Shown one piece after another: positions 39,806-48,838 of a stretch of DNA of 64,000 nucleotides. The position numbers and the translations under genes were made by a program. The notes under the pieces are model-generated. The model worked only from the letters and a program-made list of their open reading frames with translations, did no database searches and was not told where the DNA came from. Position 1 is the first letter of the stretch. Every line of letters begins with the position of its first letter. This stretch comes from CBDCGS01 sp965216915 (GTDB taxonomy: Bacteria > Pseudomonadota > Alphaproteobacteria > UBA828), in the NCBI GenBank assembly GCA_965216915.1, contig CBDCGS010000011.1, positions 620,001 to 684,000 of the forward strand, written 5' to 3'.

Positions 39806-42196
39806 CTACCGCACCGATTCTGGCCGTACCTCGCAGAGATAGGAGCGGTGCGGCACCGAGCCCGAAATGGGATCGGTCGCCGCGTTGCCGATCACGCCGT
39901 TGAGATTGGCGCCGTCCGGGCCGGTCGCATCGTAGCCGGGCATTCCCAGCGCCGTGCACGCCTGCCACCAGCCATGGGTCGCGCTCACCACCCGCCGATC
40001 GAGCGAGTCACGCAGCTTCGCCCGGGCACGCATCGTACCGTCCGGTGTCGTGAGGCGGATCCAATCACCATCCGCGATCCCGCGTTCGGCGGCTGCGCTC
40101 GGGTGCAGTTCGACCACCGGGTCCGGTTCACGCTTGCGCAGGCTCGGCAGGGCCCGGTGTTGGCTATGGCAGTAGTGCAGCGATTTCGCCGAGGTGAGAA
40201 CCAGCGGGAACGCATCGGCGAGATCGGGCCGGCTGAGGGGGCCGACGGCCGGCTCGGCATAGGCCGGCAGGGGCGGCTCGTCGACCGCCTGAAGCTGCTC
40301 GGAGAAGATCTCGACCTTGCGCGAGGGGGTCGCGAAGCCCGGCGCGGCCACACCGTTGCCGGCATATTTCCGGTAGCGCGTCTCGAGGGGCACACGGACG
40401 CCGCTCGGGCTCTGGCGAAGCGCCTCGAGGCTGAGGCCGGACGGCGCCAGCAGAGCGCGGTACGACGCGTCGATATCGCCCTCCCAGAACTGCTTGGAGA
40501 GGCCGAGCCTCTTCGCCAATTCGAAGGCGATCCAGAGGTCGCTTTTCGATTCGCCCCGTGATGCGATGACCGGCGGGCGGAGCTGTGCAAAGGACGTCGC
40601 ATCGGCGCCCACGCCGAAATTGGTGCTGAGCCCCTCGCGCTCCCACGGCGTGTTGACCGGCAGCACGATGTCGGCGAGCGCCGCCGAGGGGGTCATGAAC
40701 ATGTCGACATGGACCGCGAAATCGAGCGCCTTGAGCGCCCTGAGCCCGCGCGCCGCGTCGGCATGGCTCACCAGAATATTGGTCCCGAAGCTCACCATGC
40801 CCCGGACCGCATAGGGCTCACGGTCGAGGATGGCGCGGTAGAGGTCGTCCGTCGTGATCCAGCCATGGCGTTCAGGTCCAAGCGGGCGATCCGCACCGCC
40901 CACCGCTTTGGCCAATTGCTCGGGCGCGAGCAGCTCGGCACCAAAGATATTCTCAACCGGGATGGTCTCGAACAGCACGTTGCCGCCCGGCGCGTCGAAG
41001 CTCCCGGTGAGCGCGTAAAGGCAGGCGATGGCGCGCGAGGTCTGGCTCGCATTGCTGTGCTGGCCGACACCGGACCAGCTGTAGCATGAGACCGCCCCCG
41101 CCTCGGCGATCAAGTCCGCGGCGGCACGAAGCGCGTCGGCCGGGACCCAGGTAATCGCCTCCACGCGCTCGGGCCGGAACGCGCGGCAGCGGTCGGCAAA
41201 AAGCGCGAACGCCGGACGGCAGGCAACAGTGCGACCGTCGATCGTCGGAACGTCGACGCTGCCGCTCAGAGCGAGCGACGACGAGCCGCCTTCGTAGGCG
41301 CCGGACGCAGGGTCGTAGAGCGCCGGCTTGTCGGCACCGGCATGCCACGCGACGCGCGCGGCTTCGTCCGCCTCCGCAACCACGTCGCGCGCGCGGAGCA
41401 TGGTGCCGTCATCCTCGCGGACAAGCAGAGGCCCATTGGTCCAATCGCGGATGAAGGCCGCATCGAAGCGCTCCTCCTCGATCAGGATGTTGGCGAGGCC
41501 GAGCGCGAGCGCCCCGTCGCTGCCGGGCCGGACACGCAGCCACGCATCGGCCTTGACCGCGAGGCCCGCGCGCCGCGGGTCGACGACGATCAGCTTGGCG
41601 CCGCGCGCCTTCGCCTCGGCCACGCGGTTGGCAAAGGCAAGCCAGGTCGTGCTCGGATTGTGCCCCCAGAGGATGATGCAGTCCGACTGGGCGAAGTCCG
41701 GCACCGGCGTGTCGACGCCGAAAGTGTAGGCATAGACGTTGTCGCGATGGAAGTTGCAGATCTCGGTGCCGAAGGGTGCGTTGGGACTGCCGAACGCATG
41801 GCGCAGCCGCTCGATCCAGGGATAGGCATCCTGCAGCCCTGTGCCCGACGGCGTGGTGATGCCGAAGGCGACGCTTTCGGGTCCGCTTTCCGCGGCGAGC
41901 CGCATCAGGGCCTCGGCGGTGGTATCGAGTGCCTCTTCCCAGCTGATCCGCTCCCATTTCGGCGCCGGATCACCTTTGGCGCTGACCCGCCTCAGCGGGT
42001 AAAGAAGGCGCTCCTCATGGTGCACGAGCTCCGGCGCGGCGCGGCCCTTGCTGCAAAGCGCCTTGCCGGTGGGGTGCGCCGGGTCCGGCTCGACCGCGAC
42101 CAAGCGGCCGCCCTCGACCACCGAAATGCACCCGCATGATGAAGTGCAAAGCGCGCAATAGCCTGGAATGCGTTGAACGTCGTTATCCGCAGACAT
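39806..42196 (-). CDS. Molybdopterin-dependent oxidoreductase (DMSO reductase family)
   Basis: A 796-residue cytoplasmic-type member, with no twin-arginine signal. The N-terminal [4Fe-4S] cluster ligands are Cys14, Cys17, Cys21 and Cys48 (CALCTSSC, then CSKG). Cofactor-binding segments are ILWGHNPSTTW, VDPRRAGLA, and the C-terminal VSATHGWWQACTALGMPGYD. A cysteine in TEICNFHRDN is a plausible molybdenum ligand. It stands alone, without obvious electron-transfer subunits beside it. Family members include formate dehydrogenases, arsenate/thiosulfate reductases and pyrogallol hydroxylase; the substrate is not determined. Confidence 0.9.
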   Translation of the reverse strand: MSADNDVQRIPGYCALCTSSCGCISVVEGGRLVAVEPDPAHPTGKALCSKGRAAPELVHHEERLLYPLRRVSAKGDPAPKWERISWEEALDTTAEALMRLAAESGPESVAFGITTPSGTGLQDAYPWIERLRHAFGSPNAPFGTEICNFHRDNVYAYTFGVDTPVPDFAQSDCIILWGHNPSTTWLAFANRVAEAKARGAKLIVVDPRRAGLAVKADAWLRVRPGSDGALALGLANILIEEERFDAAFIRDWTNGPLLVREDDGTMLRARDVVAEADEAARVAWHAGADKPALYDPASGAYEGGSSSLALSGSVDVPTIDGRTVACRPAFALFADRCRAFRPERVEAITWVPADALRAAADLIAEAGAVSCYSWSGVGQHSNASQTSRAIACLYALTGSFDAPGGNVLFETIPVENIFGAELLAPEQLAKAVGGADRPLGPERHGWITTDDLYRAILDREPYAVRGMVSFGTNILVSHADAARGLRALKALDFAVHVDMFMTPSAALADIVLPVNTPWEREGLSTNFGVGADATSFAQLRPPVIASRGESKSDLWIAFELAKRLGLSKQFWEGDIDASYRALLAPSGLSLEALRQSPSGVRVPLETRYRKYAGNGVAAPGFATPSRKVEIFSEQLQAVDEPPLPAYAEPAVGPLSRPDLADAFPLVLTSAKSLHYCHSQHRALPSLRKREPDPVVELHPSAAAERGIADGDWIRLTTPDGTMRARAKLRDSLDRRVVSATHGWWQACTALGMPGYDATGPDGANLNGVIGNAATDPISGSVPHRSYLCEVRPESVR

Positions 42197-42257
42197 CTTG
42201 ATCTTCCGCCTCCCGTCACCCTGGACCCCTCAGGATGCCGCGCGCGCGGCCGCCTGG

Positions 42258-43286
42258 CTAGGGCATCAGCACCATTTTTCCGAAGAAGTGCCGGTTGGCG
42301 GTGAGTGTCGCGGCCTCGCGTGCCTCGGCGAGCGGCATCACGCCATGGATCACCGGTTTCAGCTTTCCGGCCGCGACCAGCTCCAGCACGTGCGCCATCT
42401 CGCTCCGGGTGGCGAGCACGCTGCCTTGAAAGCGCAGGTGCTTGCGGAAGAGCTGGATGACGTCGATCTCGACCTGTTCTCCGGCGTGCGCGCCACAGGT
42501 GACGACCATGCCGTTGCGCTTCGACGCGGTGATGCTGTGCTGCAGCACCGCACCGCCGACGCACTCGACGACGAGATCGACACCCTGATCATCGGTCAGC
42601 CGCAACGCCTCGGCGCCGAGATCGCCTGTGGTGTAGTTGATGGTGTCGTCGGCGCCGAGCGCGCGGGCCTTCTCGAGCTTCTCGTCGGAGCCCGCGCTCG
42701 CGATCACGCGGGCACCGTGGAGCTTCGCGATCTGGATCGCCGAGGTGCCGACGCCGCTTCCCGCCGCATTGACCAGCACGTCCATGCCGGCTCGCACCTG
42801 CCCGAGCGTCACCGCCATATGCCAGGCCGTGCTGAGGCAGAGGTGGCCGGCTGCGGCATCCTCGAAGCTGAGGCCGGCGGGCATCGCTGTGAGCTGACGC
42901 TCGTGGCAGCGGACATACTCCGCATAGGTGCCCCACATCGTGACGCCGAGCGCCGCGGGCTCCAGGCAGAGGTGATCTTGGCCGGCCACGCAGTTGGCGC
43001 ATGCGCCGCAGCTCTTCAGCAGATTGATCGAGACGCGATCGCCGAGCGCCGCCTGCGTCACGCCCGGCCCAACCTCGACGACCTCGCCGCAACCCTCGAT
43101 GCCGGGGACATGGGGCAGGGCCACCGGAAAGCCCGAGATGCCCTCGCGCACGTCGTGATCGAGGTGATTGACGCCCGCGGCCTTCACGCGCACGACCACC
43201 TCGCCGGGGCCGGGCGCCGGCGTTTCAGCGTCACCGTGGGCCAGCTTGTCGACGCCGCCGAATTCGCGAATCGCGATCGCTTTCAT
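42258..43286 (-). CDS. Zinc-binding medium-chain alcohol dehydrogenase
   Basis: A 342-residue MDR protein. A structural zinc cysteine set occurs in SCGACANCVAGQDHLC, and the catalytic region in VPGIEGCGEVVEVGPGV; the cofactor motif is AAGSGVGTSAIQ, closer to quinone reductases/alcohol dehydrogenases of the Zn class. The start at 43286 (MKAIAIREFGG) is typical; the frame is open upstream but in unconserved sequence. It is divergent from the glutathione transferase gene with 136 bases between them. Substrate unknown. Confidence 0.9.
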   Translation of the reverse strand: MKAIAIREFGGVDKLAHGDAETPAPGPGEVVVRVKAAGVNHLDHDVREGISGFPVALPHVPGIEGCGEVVEVGPGVTQAALGDRVSINLLKSCGACANCVAGQDHLCLEPAALGVTMWGTYAEYVRCHERQLTAMPAGLSFEDAAAGHLCLSTAWHMAVTLGQVRAGMDVLVNAAGSGVGTSAIQIAKLHGARVIASAGSDEKLEKARALGADDTINYTTGDLGAEALRLTDDQGVDLVVECVGGAVLQHSITASKRNGMVVTCGAHAGEQVEIDVIQLFRKHLRFQGSVLATRSEMAHVLELVAAGKLKPVIHGVMPLAEAREAATLTANRHFFGKMVLMP

Positions 43287-43422
43287 GCTCAACTCTCCCT
43301 GCCGAACGACGCGGCGCACCCTACTGCGGGCAGGGGCCGTGCGGAAGCCCGCCGCGCTCGACAGCATCCGACAGCGGCGTACTATCGCGGTCACGCGCCG
43401 CGCGCCGATTCGGGAGGACGGA

Positions 43423-44031
43423 ATGATTCAGCTTTATTCGGCGAATACGCCGAATGGCTTCAAGGCTTCCATCATGCTGGAGGAAACCGGGCTTCCCTAT
43501 CAGGTGACCAAGCTCAATCTCGGCGCGGGGGATCAGCGCAACCCGGACTATTTGAAGCTCAACCCGAACGGGCGCATCCCCACCATCGTCGACGACGAGA
43601 CCGGCCAGACGGTGTTCGAATCGGGCGCCATCCTGATCTACCTCGCGGAGAAGAGCGGCCAGTTTCTTCCCTCGGCCAAGGCCGCGCGCGACACCGTGAT
43701 CCAGTGGCTCTTCTTTCAAATGGCGCATGTCGGGCCGACCTTCGGCCAATTCTTCCATTTCAGATACACCGCCAGCGAGCCGGGCGATTACGCGATCGAG
43801 CGCTTCAAGAGCGAGACCCATCGGGTCTACGAGGTGCTCGATCGCCGCCTGGGTGAGAGCCCGTTTCTGGGCGGACCGGTCTATTCCATCGCCGATATCG
43901 CAACCTGGCCGTGGGCGCGGCCCATCGACGCCTACGAGGTCGAGCCGGGGCGCTTTCCCAACGTCGAGCGTTGGATCGACACGGTCGGCGACCGGCCGGC
44001 CGCGCAGGCGGGTCTCGGAATCCCCGGCTAA
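43423..44031 (+). CDS. Glutathione S-transferase
   Basis: A 202-residue GST resembling the YfcG/YghU and Nu/Theta-like bacterial classes. The thioredoxin-fold N-terminus LYSANTPNGFKASIMLEE carries the conserved Ser/Thr-Pro-Asn region that contacts glutathione, LNPNGRIPTIVDD has the cis-proline, and FESGAILIYLAEK gives the gamma-glutamyl contact. The C-terminal helical domain contains YSIADIATWPW (N-capping box). A GGGAGGA ribosome site precedes ATG 43423. Probably conjugation or disulfide reductase activity in detoxification. Ten bases before the HPP gene. Confidence 0.92.
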   Translation: MIQLYSANTPNGFKASIMLEETGLPYQVTKLNLGAGDQRNPDYLKLNPNGRIPTIVDDETGQTVFESGAILIYLAEKSGQFLPSAKAARDTVIQWLFFQMAHVGPTFGQFFHFRYTASEPGDYAIERFKSETHRVYEVLDRRLGESPFLGGPVYSIADIATWPWARPIDAYEVEPGRFPNVERWIDTVGDRPAAQAGLGIPG

Positions 44032-44040
44032 GGGGCCCCG

Positions 44041-44553
44041 ATGAAGCTCGGCCTGATCGCGCGCATGCGCGCGCATGGTCGCTCGCTCCGCCGCGCGGGG
44101 ACAAGCCATGCCGCCTGGTCGGGGCTCGGCGGGGGTATCGCCATCGCGTTGGTGGCGGGGCTTGCGGACGCGAGCGATGCCATGTTGCTGATGCCGCCGC
44201 TCGGCGCGTCGGCGGTGCTGGCGTTCGCCGTCTACGAAAGCCCGCTCGCCCAGCCGCGCAATATCCTGGGCGGGCATCTTCTCACCGGCGCGATCGGCCT
44301 CGCGTTCTACACCGGGCTCGGAAGCGCTTGGTGGGTCATGGCGCTCGCCTGCGCATGCGCGATCGTTGTGATGGTGGCCACGCGCACCGTTCACCCGCCT
44401 GCCGGCGCCAATCCGATTCTGATCATGATGACGGATGCCAGCTGGTGGTTTCTCGCGACCCCGATCGCGGCCGGCGCCGCATTGCTCCTCGCCTGCGCGG
44501 TTCTGTTCAACAAAGCGGTTCCGGGGCGGACCTACCCGACCTCGTGGTTCTGA
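44041..44553 (+). CDS. HPP family integral membrane protein
   Basis: A 170-residue inner-membrane protein with four to five hydrophobic segments. It contains the name-giving HPPAGANP motif near residue 120 and MPPLGASAVLAFAVYESPLAQPRNILGGH earlier (in two conserved short blocks). HPP proteins in cyanobacteria and plants have been described as nitrite transporters; in bacteria most are uncharacterised. Likely cotranscribed with the GST gene; its end converges with the TPR gene three bases later. Confidence 0.88.
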   Translation: MKLGLIARMRAHGRSLRRAGTSHAAWSGLGGGIAIALVAGLADASDAMLLMPPLGASAVLAFAVYESPLAQPRNILGGHLLTGAIGLAFYTGLGSAWWVMALACACAIVVMVATRTVHPPAGANPILIMMTDASWWFLATPIAAGAALLLACAVLFNKAVPGRTYPTSWF

Positions 44554-44556
44554 GAC

Positions 44557-45141
44557 CTAGTCTTCGACCCGATCGGTGAGGCCGCGGGATACGATCTTGT
44601 CCCGGATTTGCGGATTGTTGGGGTCGCGCTCATAGGCTTCCAGGAAATCCTGGTCGGCCTTCTCGTAGGCGCCCGTACTTTCCCAAACGAGGCCGCGGTC
44701 GAAGTAGATGCGTCCGCCCGGCGCGCCGAGCTCGATGGCCGCCGTAAAATCGGCGAGCGCCGCTTCGTGATCGCCGGTCAGGCGATAGGCCGTGGCCCGG
44801 CTGCCATAGGCGACCGCGCGGTAACGATCGCTCACCCCGTCGGAGGCGATGACGACGTCGAGATCGGCGATCGAGTCGGCCGGGGTGCCGTTGAGGATCA
44901 AGGCTTGGCCGCGGCTCAACCGCGATATGAGCAAGAGATCGCTCTCGAGCTCGCCGGACTCGATCGCGATGGTCAGCTGCTCGATCGCGGTCGGAAAATC
45001 GCCCTTGCCGAGGGCGGCGCTCGCCCTCTCCGAAGCCTCTTTTCCGGCTTGCGCAACGGCCGGCGCCGCCGCAGCGACGAGGATGAGGCACAAGCCCACG
45101 CGCACCAGCAAGCGTGCCGGCATCGCGGATAGCAGGCTCAT
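44557..45141 (-). CDS. Exported tetratricopeptide-repeat protein
   Basis: A 194-residue protein with an N-terminal signal peptide (LLVRVGLCLILVAAAAPAVAQA) and TPR-like helical pairs, for example SRATAYRLTGDHEAALADFTAAIELG and RGLVWESTGAYEKADQDFLEAYERDP pieces. Probably a periplasmic scaffold. ATG 45141 overlaps the stop of the hydrolase gene as ATGA; the frame continues upstream but inside that gene. ATG 45123 is a possible later start. Function unknown. Confidence 0.85.
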   Translation of the reverse strand: MSLLSAMPARLLVRVGLCLILVAAAAPAVAQAGKEASERASAALGKGDFPTAIEQLTIAIESGELESDLLLISRLSRGQALILNGTPADSIADLDVVIASDGVSDRYRAVAYGSRATAYRLTGDHEAALADFTAAIELGAPGGRIYFDRGLVWESTGAYEKADQDFLEAYERDPNNPQIRDKIVSRGLTDRVED

Positions 45142-45932
45142 GGCGTGAGAAAATCCTTCAGCGCATCGAGTGTCGCATCGGGTGCCTCGTCGAGCATGAT
45201 GTGTCCGGCACCCGGAATCACGACCGTGCGGGCGTCGCGAATCTCCGCGGCGAGCGCATGGCCGCGCTTGGCGGGCGTCATGATGTCGCGCTCGCCGATC
45301 ACGACGAGCGTCGGGCACGCCACCGCCACAGCCGCCGCCTCGCCGCCGGCATAGCCGTTGCTTGCGACCAGATCGTTGTGGAGCACACCCGGCGCGGCTC
45401 GTTCCAGGACGCGGAGACCGCCGCCGAGCATCCACATGCCGGGCATGCGATGGGCGCCAAATTGGGCGCTGCGGCCGTAGCCCCAAACCGTCAGCAGATC
45501 GAGCGACAGGTGGTCGTTCTCCGCGGCGGCGTTCAGCAGGACGTCGTTGACCGGGATCGCGGCGGCCGCGCCGAGCAGCGCGAGCCTCCGCACCCGCGCG
45601 CCATGTCGGGCGGCGGCATCGAGCGCGACGAGAGCGCCCATGCTGTGGCCGACGAGGGCGGCCTCGGCCACGCCCGCCGCATCCATCACGCCGACCACCC
45701 AATCGGCCATCGCGGCGACCGAGGGGCGGAGCGGGCCTTCGGAACGCCCATGCCCCGGCAGGTCGAGCGCGAGCACGCTGCCGCCATGCCATGCGAAGTA
45801 GCGAGCCTGAAGCTTCCACACCGTATGATCGAATGCGGCGCCGTGGATGAAGATCGTCGTCGGATCCGCGGGATCGAACGGCTTGCCACCGGTCGCCGCG
45901 AAGACCCGGGCACCGTCGACCGTGAGCTCCAT
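45138..45932 (-). CDS. Alpha/beta hydrolase
   Basis: A 264-residue alpha/beta-hydrolase-fold protein. The oxyanion region is IFIHGAAFDHTVW, the nucleophile elbow GHSMGAL, the acid lies in VIGERDIMTP and the His in GAGHIMLDEAP, so a full Ser-Asp-His triad is present. Similar to esterases and meta-cleavage-product hydrolases; substrate not predictable. It is between the O-acetylhomoserine sulfhydrylase and TPR genes, with a two-base gap and a four-base overlap. Confidence 0.9.
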   Translation of the reverse strand: MELTVDGARVFAATGGKPFDPADPTTIFIHGAAFDHTVWKLQARYFAWHGGSVLALDLPGHGRSEGPLRPSVAAMADWVVGVMDAAGVAEAALVGHSMGALVALDAAARHGARVRRLALLGAAAAIPVNDVLLNAAAENDHLSLDLLTVWGYGRSAQFGAHRMPGMWMLGGGLRVLERAAPGVLHNDLVASNGYAGGEAAAVAVACPTLVVIGERDIMTPAKRGHALAAEIRDARTVVIPGAGHIMLDEAPDATLDALKDFLTP

Positions 45933-45934
45933 CG

Positions 45935-47242
45935 TCAGCGCCCTCCCGCCGCGCGCCGGGCCGCCTTGAGGCCGCGCTCCAGATCGGCGATCAGATCGTC
46001 GGGGTCCTCGAGGCCGATCGAGAGGCGCACCATGTCCTCGCCGATCCCGGCGGCTTCGAGCGCGGCCGCGTCCATCTGCTGATGCGTCGTGCTCGCGGGG
46101 TGAATGACCAAGCTCTTGGCATCACCCACGTTGGCGAGGTGAGACAACAGGCTGACAGCCTCGATGAATGCGCGACCCGCGTCGCGCCCGCCCTTGACCC
46201 CGAAACAGAAGATCGAGCCCGCTCCGCGCGGCAGAAGGCGCTTGGCGCGCGCGTGGTCTGGATGCGAGACAAGCTCCGGATAACTGACCCACGAAACGGC
46301 GTCGTGGCCGTCGAGGTAGGCGACGACCTTGCGCGCGTTTTCGACGTGACGCTGGATGCGCACGGGAAGCGTCTCGACGCCCTGAAGAATGTAAAACGCG
46401 TTGGACGGGCTCATGCAGGCGCCGAAATCGCGCAAGCCCTCGGCCCGCGCCCGCGCGATCATGGCAGCCGGGCCATACTCCTCCGCGAAATCGATGCCGT
46501 GATAGCCGGCATAGGGCTCGGTCATCGTCGGGAAGAGGCCTGACGCCTCCCAATCGAACGTGCCGCCGTCCACGATCACGCCGCCGATCGAGGTGCCGTG
46601 GCCGCCCAGAAACTTGGTCGCCGAATGCATGATGATATCGACGCCATGCTCGAAGGGCTTGAAGAGAGCCGGGGTCGCGAAGGTGTTGTCCAGCATCAAG
46701 GGAATGCGGGCGTCGTGGGCGATCTGCGCCACGGCGGGAATGTCCATGATCTCGAGCCCGGGATTGCCGAGCGTCTCGCCGAAGACGAGGCGTGTCTCGG
46801 GCTTGATCGCGGCGGCGAAGCCCTTTGTGTCGCGCGGATCGACGAAGGTCGTCGCAATCCCGAAGCGCGGCAGGGTGTGGGTGAACAGGTTGTGGCTGCC
46901 GCCATAGATCGAGGCCGACGAAACGATGTGGCTTCCAGCATCCATGAGCGTCGCCACTGCCAGGTGAAGCGCCGCCTGCCCGCTCGCGGTGCAGACCGCG
47001 CCGACGCCGCCCTCGAGCGCCGCGATCCGCTCCTCGAGCACGGCGACCGTCGGATTGGAGATCCGCGAATAGAGATGCCCCGCGCGTTCGAGGTTGAAGA
47101 GCGACGCCGCGTGCTCCGTGTCGTCGAACACGTAGGACGTGGTTTGGTAGATCGGGACGGCGCGCGCGCCGGTCACGGAATCGGGACGCTGGCCCGCGTG
47201 AAGGCTGAGCGTATCGAGCTTGAAATAACCGGGGTCGACCAT
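45935..47242 (-). CDS. metY: O-acetylhomoserine sulfhydrylase / Cys-Met metabolism PLP enzyme
   Basis: A 435-residue PLP-dependent enzyme of the Cys/Met metabolism family, of the longer MetY type. It has LDTLSLHAGQRPD at the N-terminus, the YSRISNPTVAVLEER substrate region, and the PLP lysine in HSATKFLGGHGT. It makes homocysteine from O-acetylhomoserine and sulfide. ATG 47242, preceded by GACGAGG, gives the family N-terminus; an upstream ATG at 47287 would add an unconserved leader. The symbol is assigned by similarity; cystathionine gamma-synthase-like alternatives (metB, metZ) are less likely given the length. Confidence 0.88.
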   Translation of the reverse strand: MVDPGYFKLDTLSLHAGQRPDSVTGARAVPIYQTTSYVFDDTEHAASLFNLERAGHLYSRISNPTVAVLEERIAALEGGVGAVCTASGQAALHLAVATLMDAGSHIVSSASIYGGSHNLFTHTLPRFGIATTFVDPRDTKGFAAAIKPETRLVFGETLGNPGLEIMDIPAVAQIAHDARIPLMLDNTFATPALFKPFEHGVDIIMHSATKFLGGHGTSIGGVIVDGGTFDWEASGLFPTMTEPYAGYHGIDFAEEYGPAAMIARARAEGLRDFGACMSPSNAFYILQGVETLPVRIQRHVENARKVVAYLDGHDAVSWVSYPELVSHPDHARAKRLLPRGAGSIFCFGVKGGRDAGRAFIEAVSLLSHLANVGDAKSLVIHPASTTHQQMDAAALEAAGIGEDMVRLSIGLEDPDDLIADLERGLKAARRAAGGR

Positions 47243-47293
47243 CGCAAACCTCGTCGAGGGTGCCGCCCCACCCGGCGCACACCCCACGGATGA

Positions 47294-48700
47294 TTACAAA
47301 AGCTGCATGCGGTTGAGGCCGTTCAGCGCCGCGACCTTGTAGGCCTCCGCGAGCGTTGGGTAGTTGAAAACATTGTCGATGAGCGCATCGACCGTGCCGC
47401 CGAAGGTCATGACCATCTGGCCGATGTGGACGAGCTCGGTTGCACCAGTGCCAATGCAGTGGACGCCGAGGATGCGCCGGTCCTGTTGGTGGATCAAAAG
47501 CTTGAGCATACCGGCGCCGTCACCCAGGAGTTGTGCGCGGGCGAGCTCGCGGTAGTGCGCGACGCCGGCTTCGTAAGGAACACCGGCCTCGGTCAGCTCA
47601 CGCTCGGTTTGGCCGACCATCGAGATTTCCGGCACTGAGTAGATGCCGAGCGGAAAGAGCGGCGCGATCGCCTCGGGCTCGGCACCAAAGGCGTGACAGG
47701 CGGCGAGCCGGCCTTGCTCCATGCTGGTGCTGGCGAGCGACGGGAAGCCGATGATGTCGCCGGCGGCGTAAATATGTGGCACAGCGGTTTGATACCGCTC
47801 ATTGACCGCGATGCGCTGGCGCTCGTCGGTGGTGAGGCCCACCTTGTCGAGACTGAGCGCGTTGGTCGCTCCCTGACGTCCAATCGCGTAGAGCAGTACG
47901 TCGGCGCCGAGGTCCTTGCCGGACTGCAGGATGGCGCGCACGCCCGGCGCCTCCGCACCCTCGGCCGTCGCAAGCTCAATCCGCTCGACCGTTTCTCCGA
48001 GCCGAAGTCGGACGCCGGCGCGCCGCAGCTCACTCTGGAAGAGCTCCAGGATCTCCTGGTCGACAAACCCGAGCAAGCGCGGTTGCGTCTCGACAAGCGT
48101 CACGCGAACACCAAGCGTCGCGAACATGCAGGCATATTCGGTGCCGATCACCCCGCCGCCGACAACGATCATGCTGCGCGGAACCTCCGACATCGTCAGA
48201 AACGAATCCGAGCAGAACACCCGCTCGTCGTCGAACGGCACGCTCTCCGGCCGCGCAGGCCGCGAGCCGGTGGCGATGACGAAGGTCTCGGCGTGCACGC
48301 TCGTCACGCTCTCTTCCCCGACGACGGCGATCTCGTGCGGGCCGACGAAGCGCGCCGTGCCCCAGAGGATATCGATCTCGTTGCGGTGGAACTGGCGGTG
48401 GACGAGCTGGGTCTCGTTCTGGATGACCTGTGCCGTGACGGCCGTGAGATCCTCGATGGCCACCCGCTGCTTGACACGGTGCGTGGCGCCGAAGAGGCCG
48501 CGCTTGCTGGCGCCGGTCAGGTAGAGCACCGCCTCGCGCAATGCTTTGGACGGGATCGTCCCGGTGTTGATCCCTGCGCCACCGACGGTCGGCGCGCGCT
48601 CGGCCACGACGACCCGTTTGCCGAGCTTGGCGGCCTGGATGGCGGCACGTTGGCCGGCCGGGCCGCTCCCGATGACGGCAAGGTCGTAGCGCTTATCCAT
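47294..48700 (-). CDS. sthA: Soluble pyridine nucleotide transhydrogenase (SthA-type)
   Basis: A 468-residue FAD-dependent protein of the dihydrolipoamide-dehydrogenase-like family. It begins YDLAVIGSGPAGQRAAIQAAK; the second dinucleotide fold is VGGGVIGTEYACMFATLG. In place of the disulfide CxxxxC of lipoamide dehydrogenase there is GGAGINTGTIPSKALRE, so both cysteines are missing. Loss of the pair is the hallmark of Si-specific NAD(P)+ transhydrogenase, though E. coli SthA keeps one. It exchanges reducing equivalents between NADPH and NAD. Divergent from the dimethylformamidase-like gene. Confidence 0.9.
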   Translation of the reverse strand: MDKRYDLAVIGSGPAGQRAAIQAAKLGKRVVVAERAPTVGGAGINTGTIPSKALREAVLYLTGASKRGLFGATHRVKQRVAIEDLTAVTAQVIQNETQLVHRQFHRNEIDILWGTARFVGPHEIAVVGEESVTSVHAETFVIATGSRPARPESVPFDDERVFCSDSFLTMSEVPRSMIVVGGGVIGTEYACMFATLGVRVTLVETQPRLLGFVDQEILELFQSELRRAGVRLRLGETVERIELATAEGAEAPGVRAILQSGKDLGADVLLYAIGRQGATNALSLDKVGLTTDERQRIAVNERYQTAVPHIYAAGDIIGFPSLASTSMEQGRLAACHAFGAEPEAIAPLFPLGIYSVPEISMVGQTERELTEAGVPYEAGVAHYRELARAQLLGDGAGMLKLLIHQQDRRILGVHCIGTGATELVHIGQMVMTFGGTVDALIDNVFNYPTLAEAYKVAALNGLNRMQLL

Positions 48701-48838
48701 GTCTCTCGTCTCGCGGCTCCAAGCGTGCGCCCCTTATCGCCGATCGACGCGCGTTAATGAAGAGGCTCCGGTCCGGCCGATCCTGCTATGGTTGAGGCCT
48801 GCGTGCATCGGGGGCATTGGACGGGGAGACGACGCACG

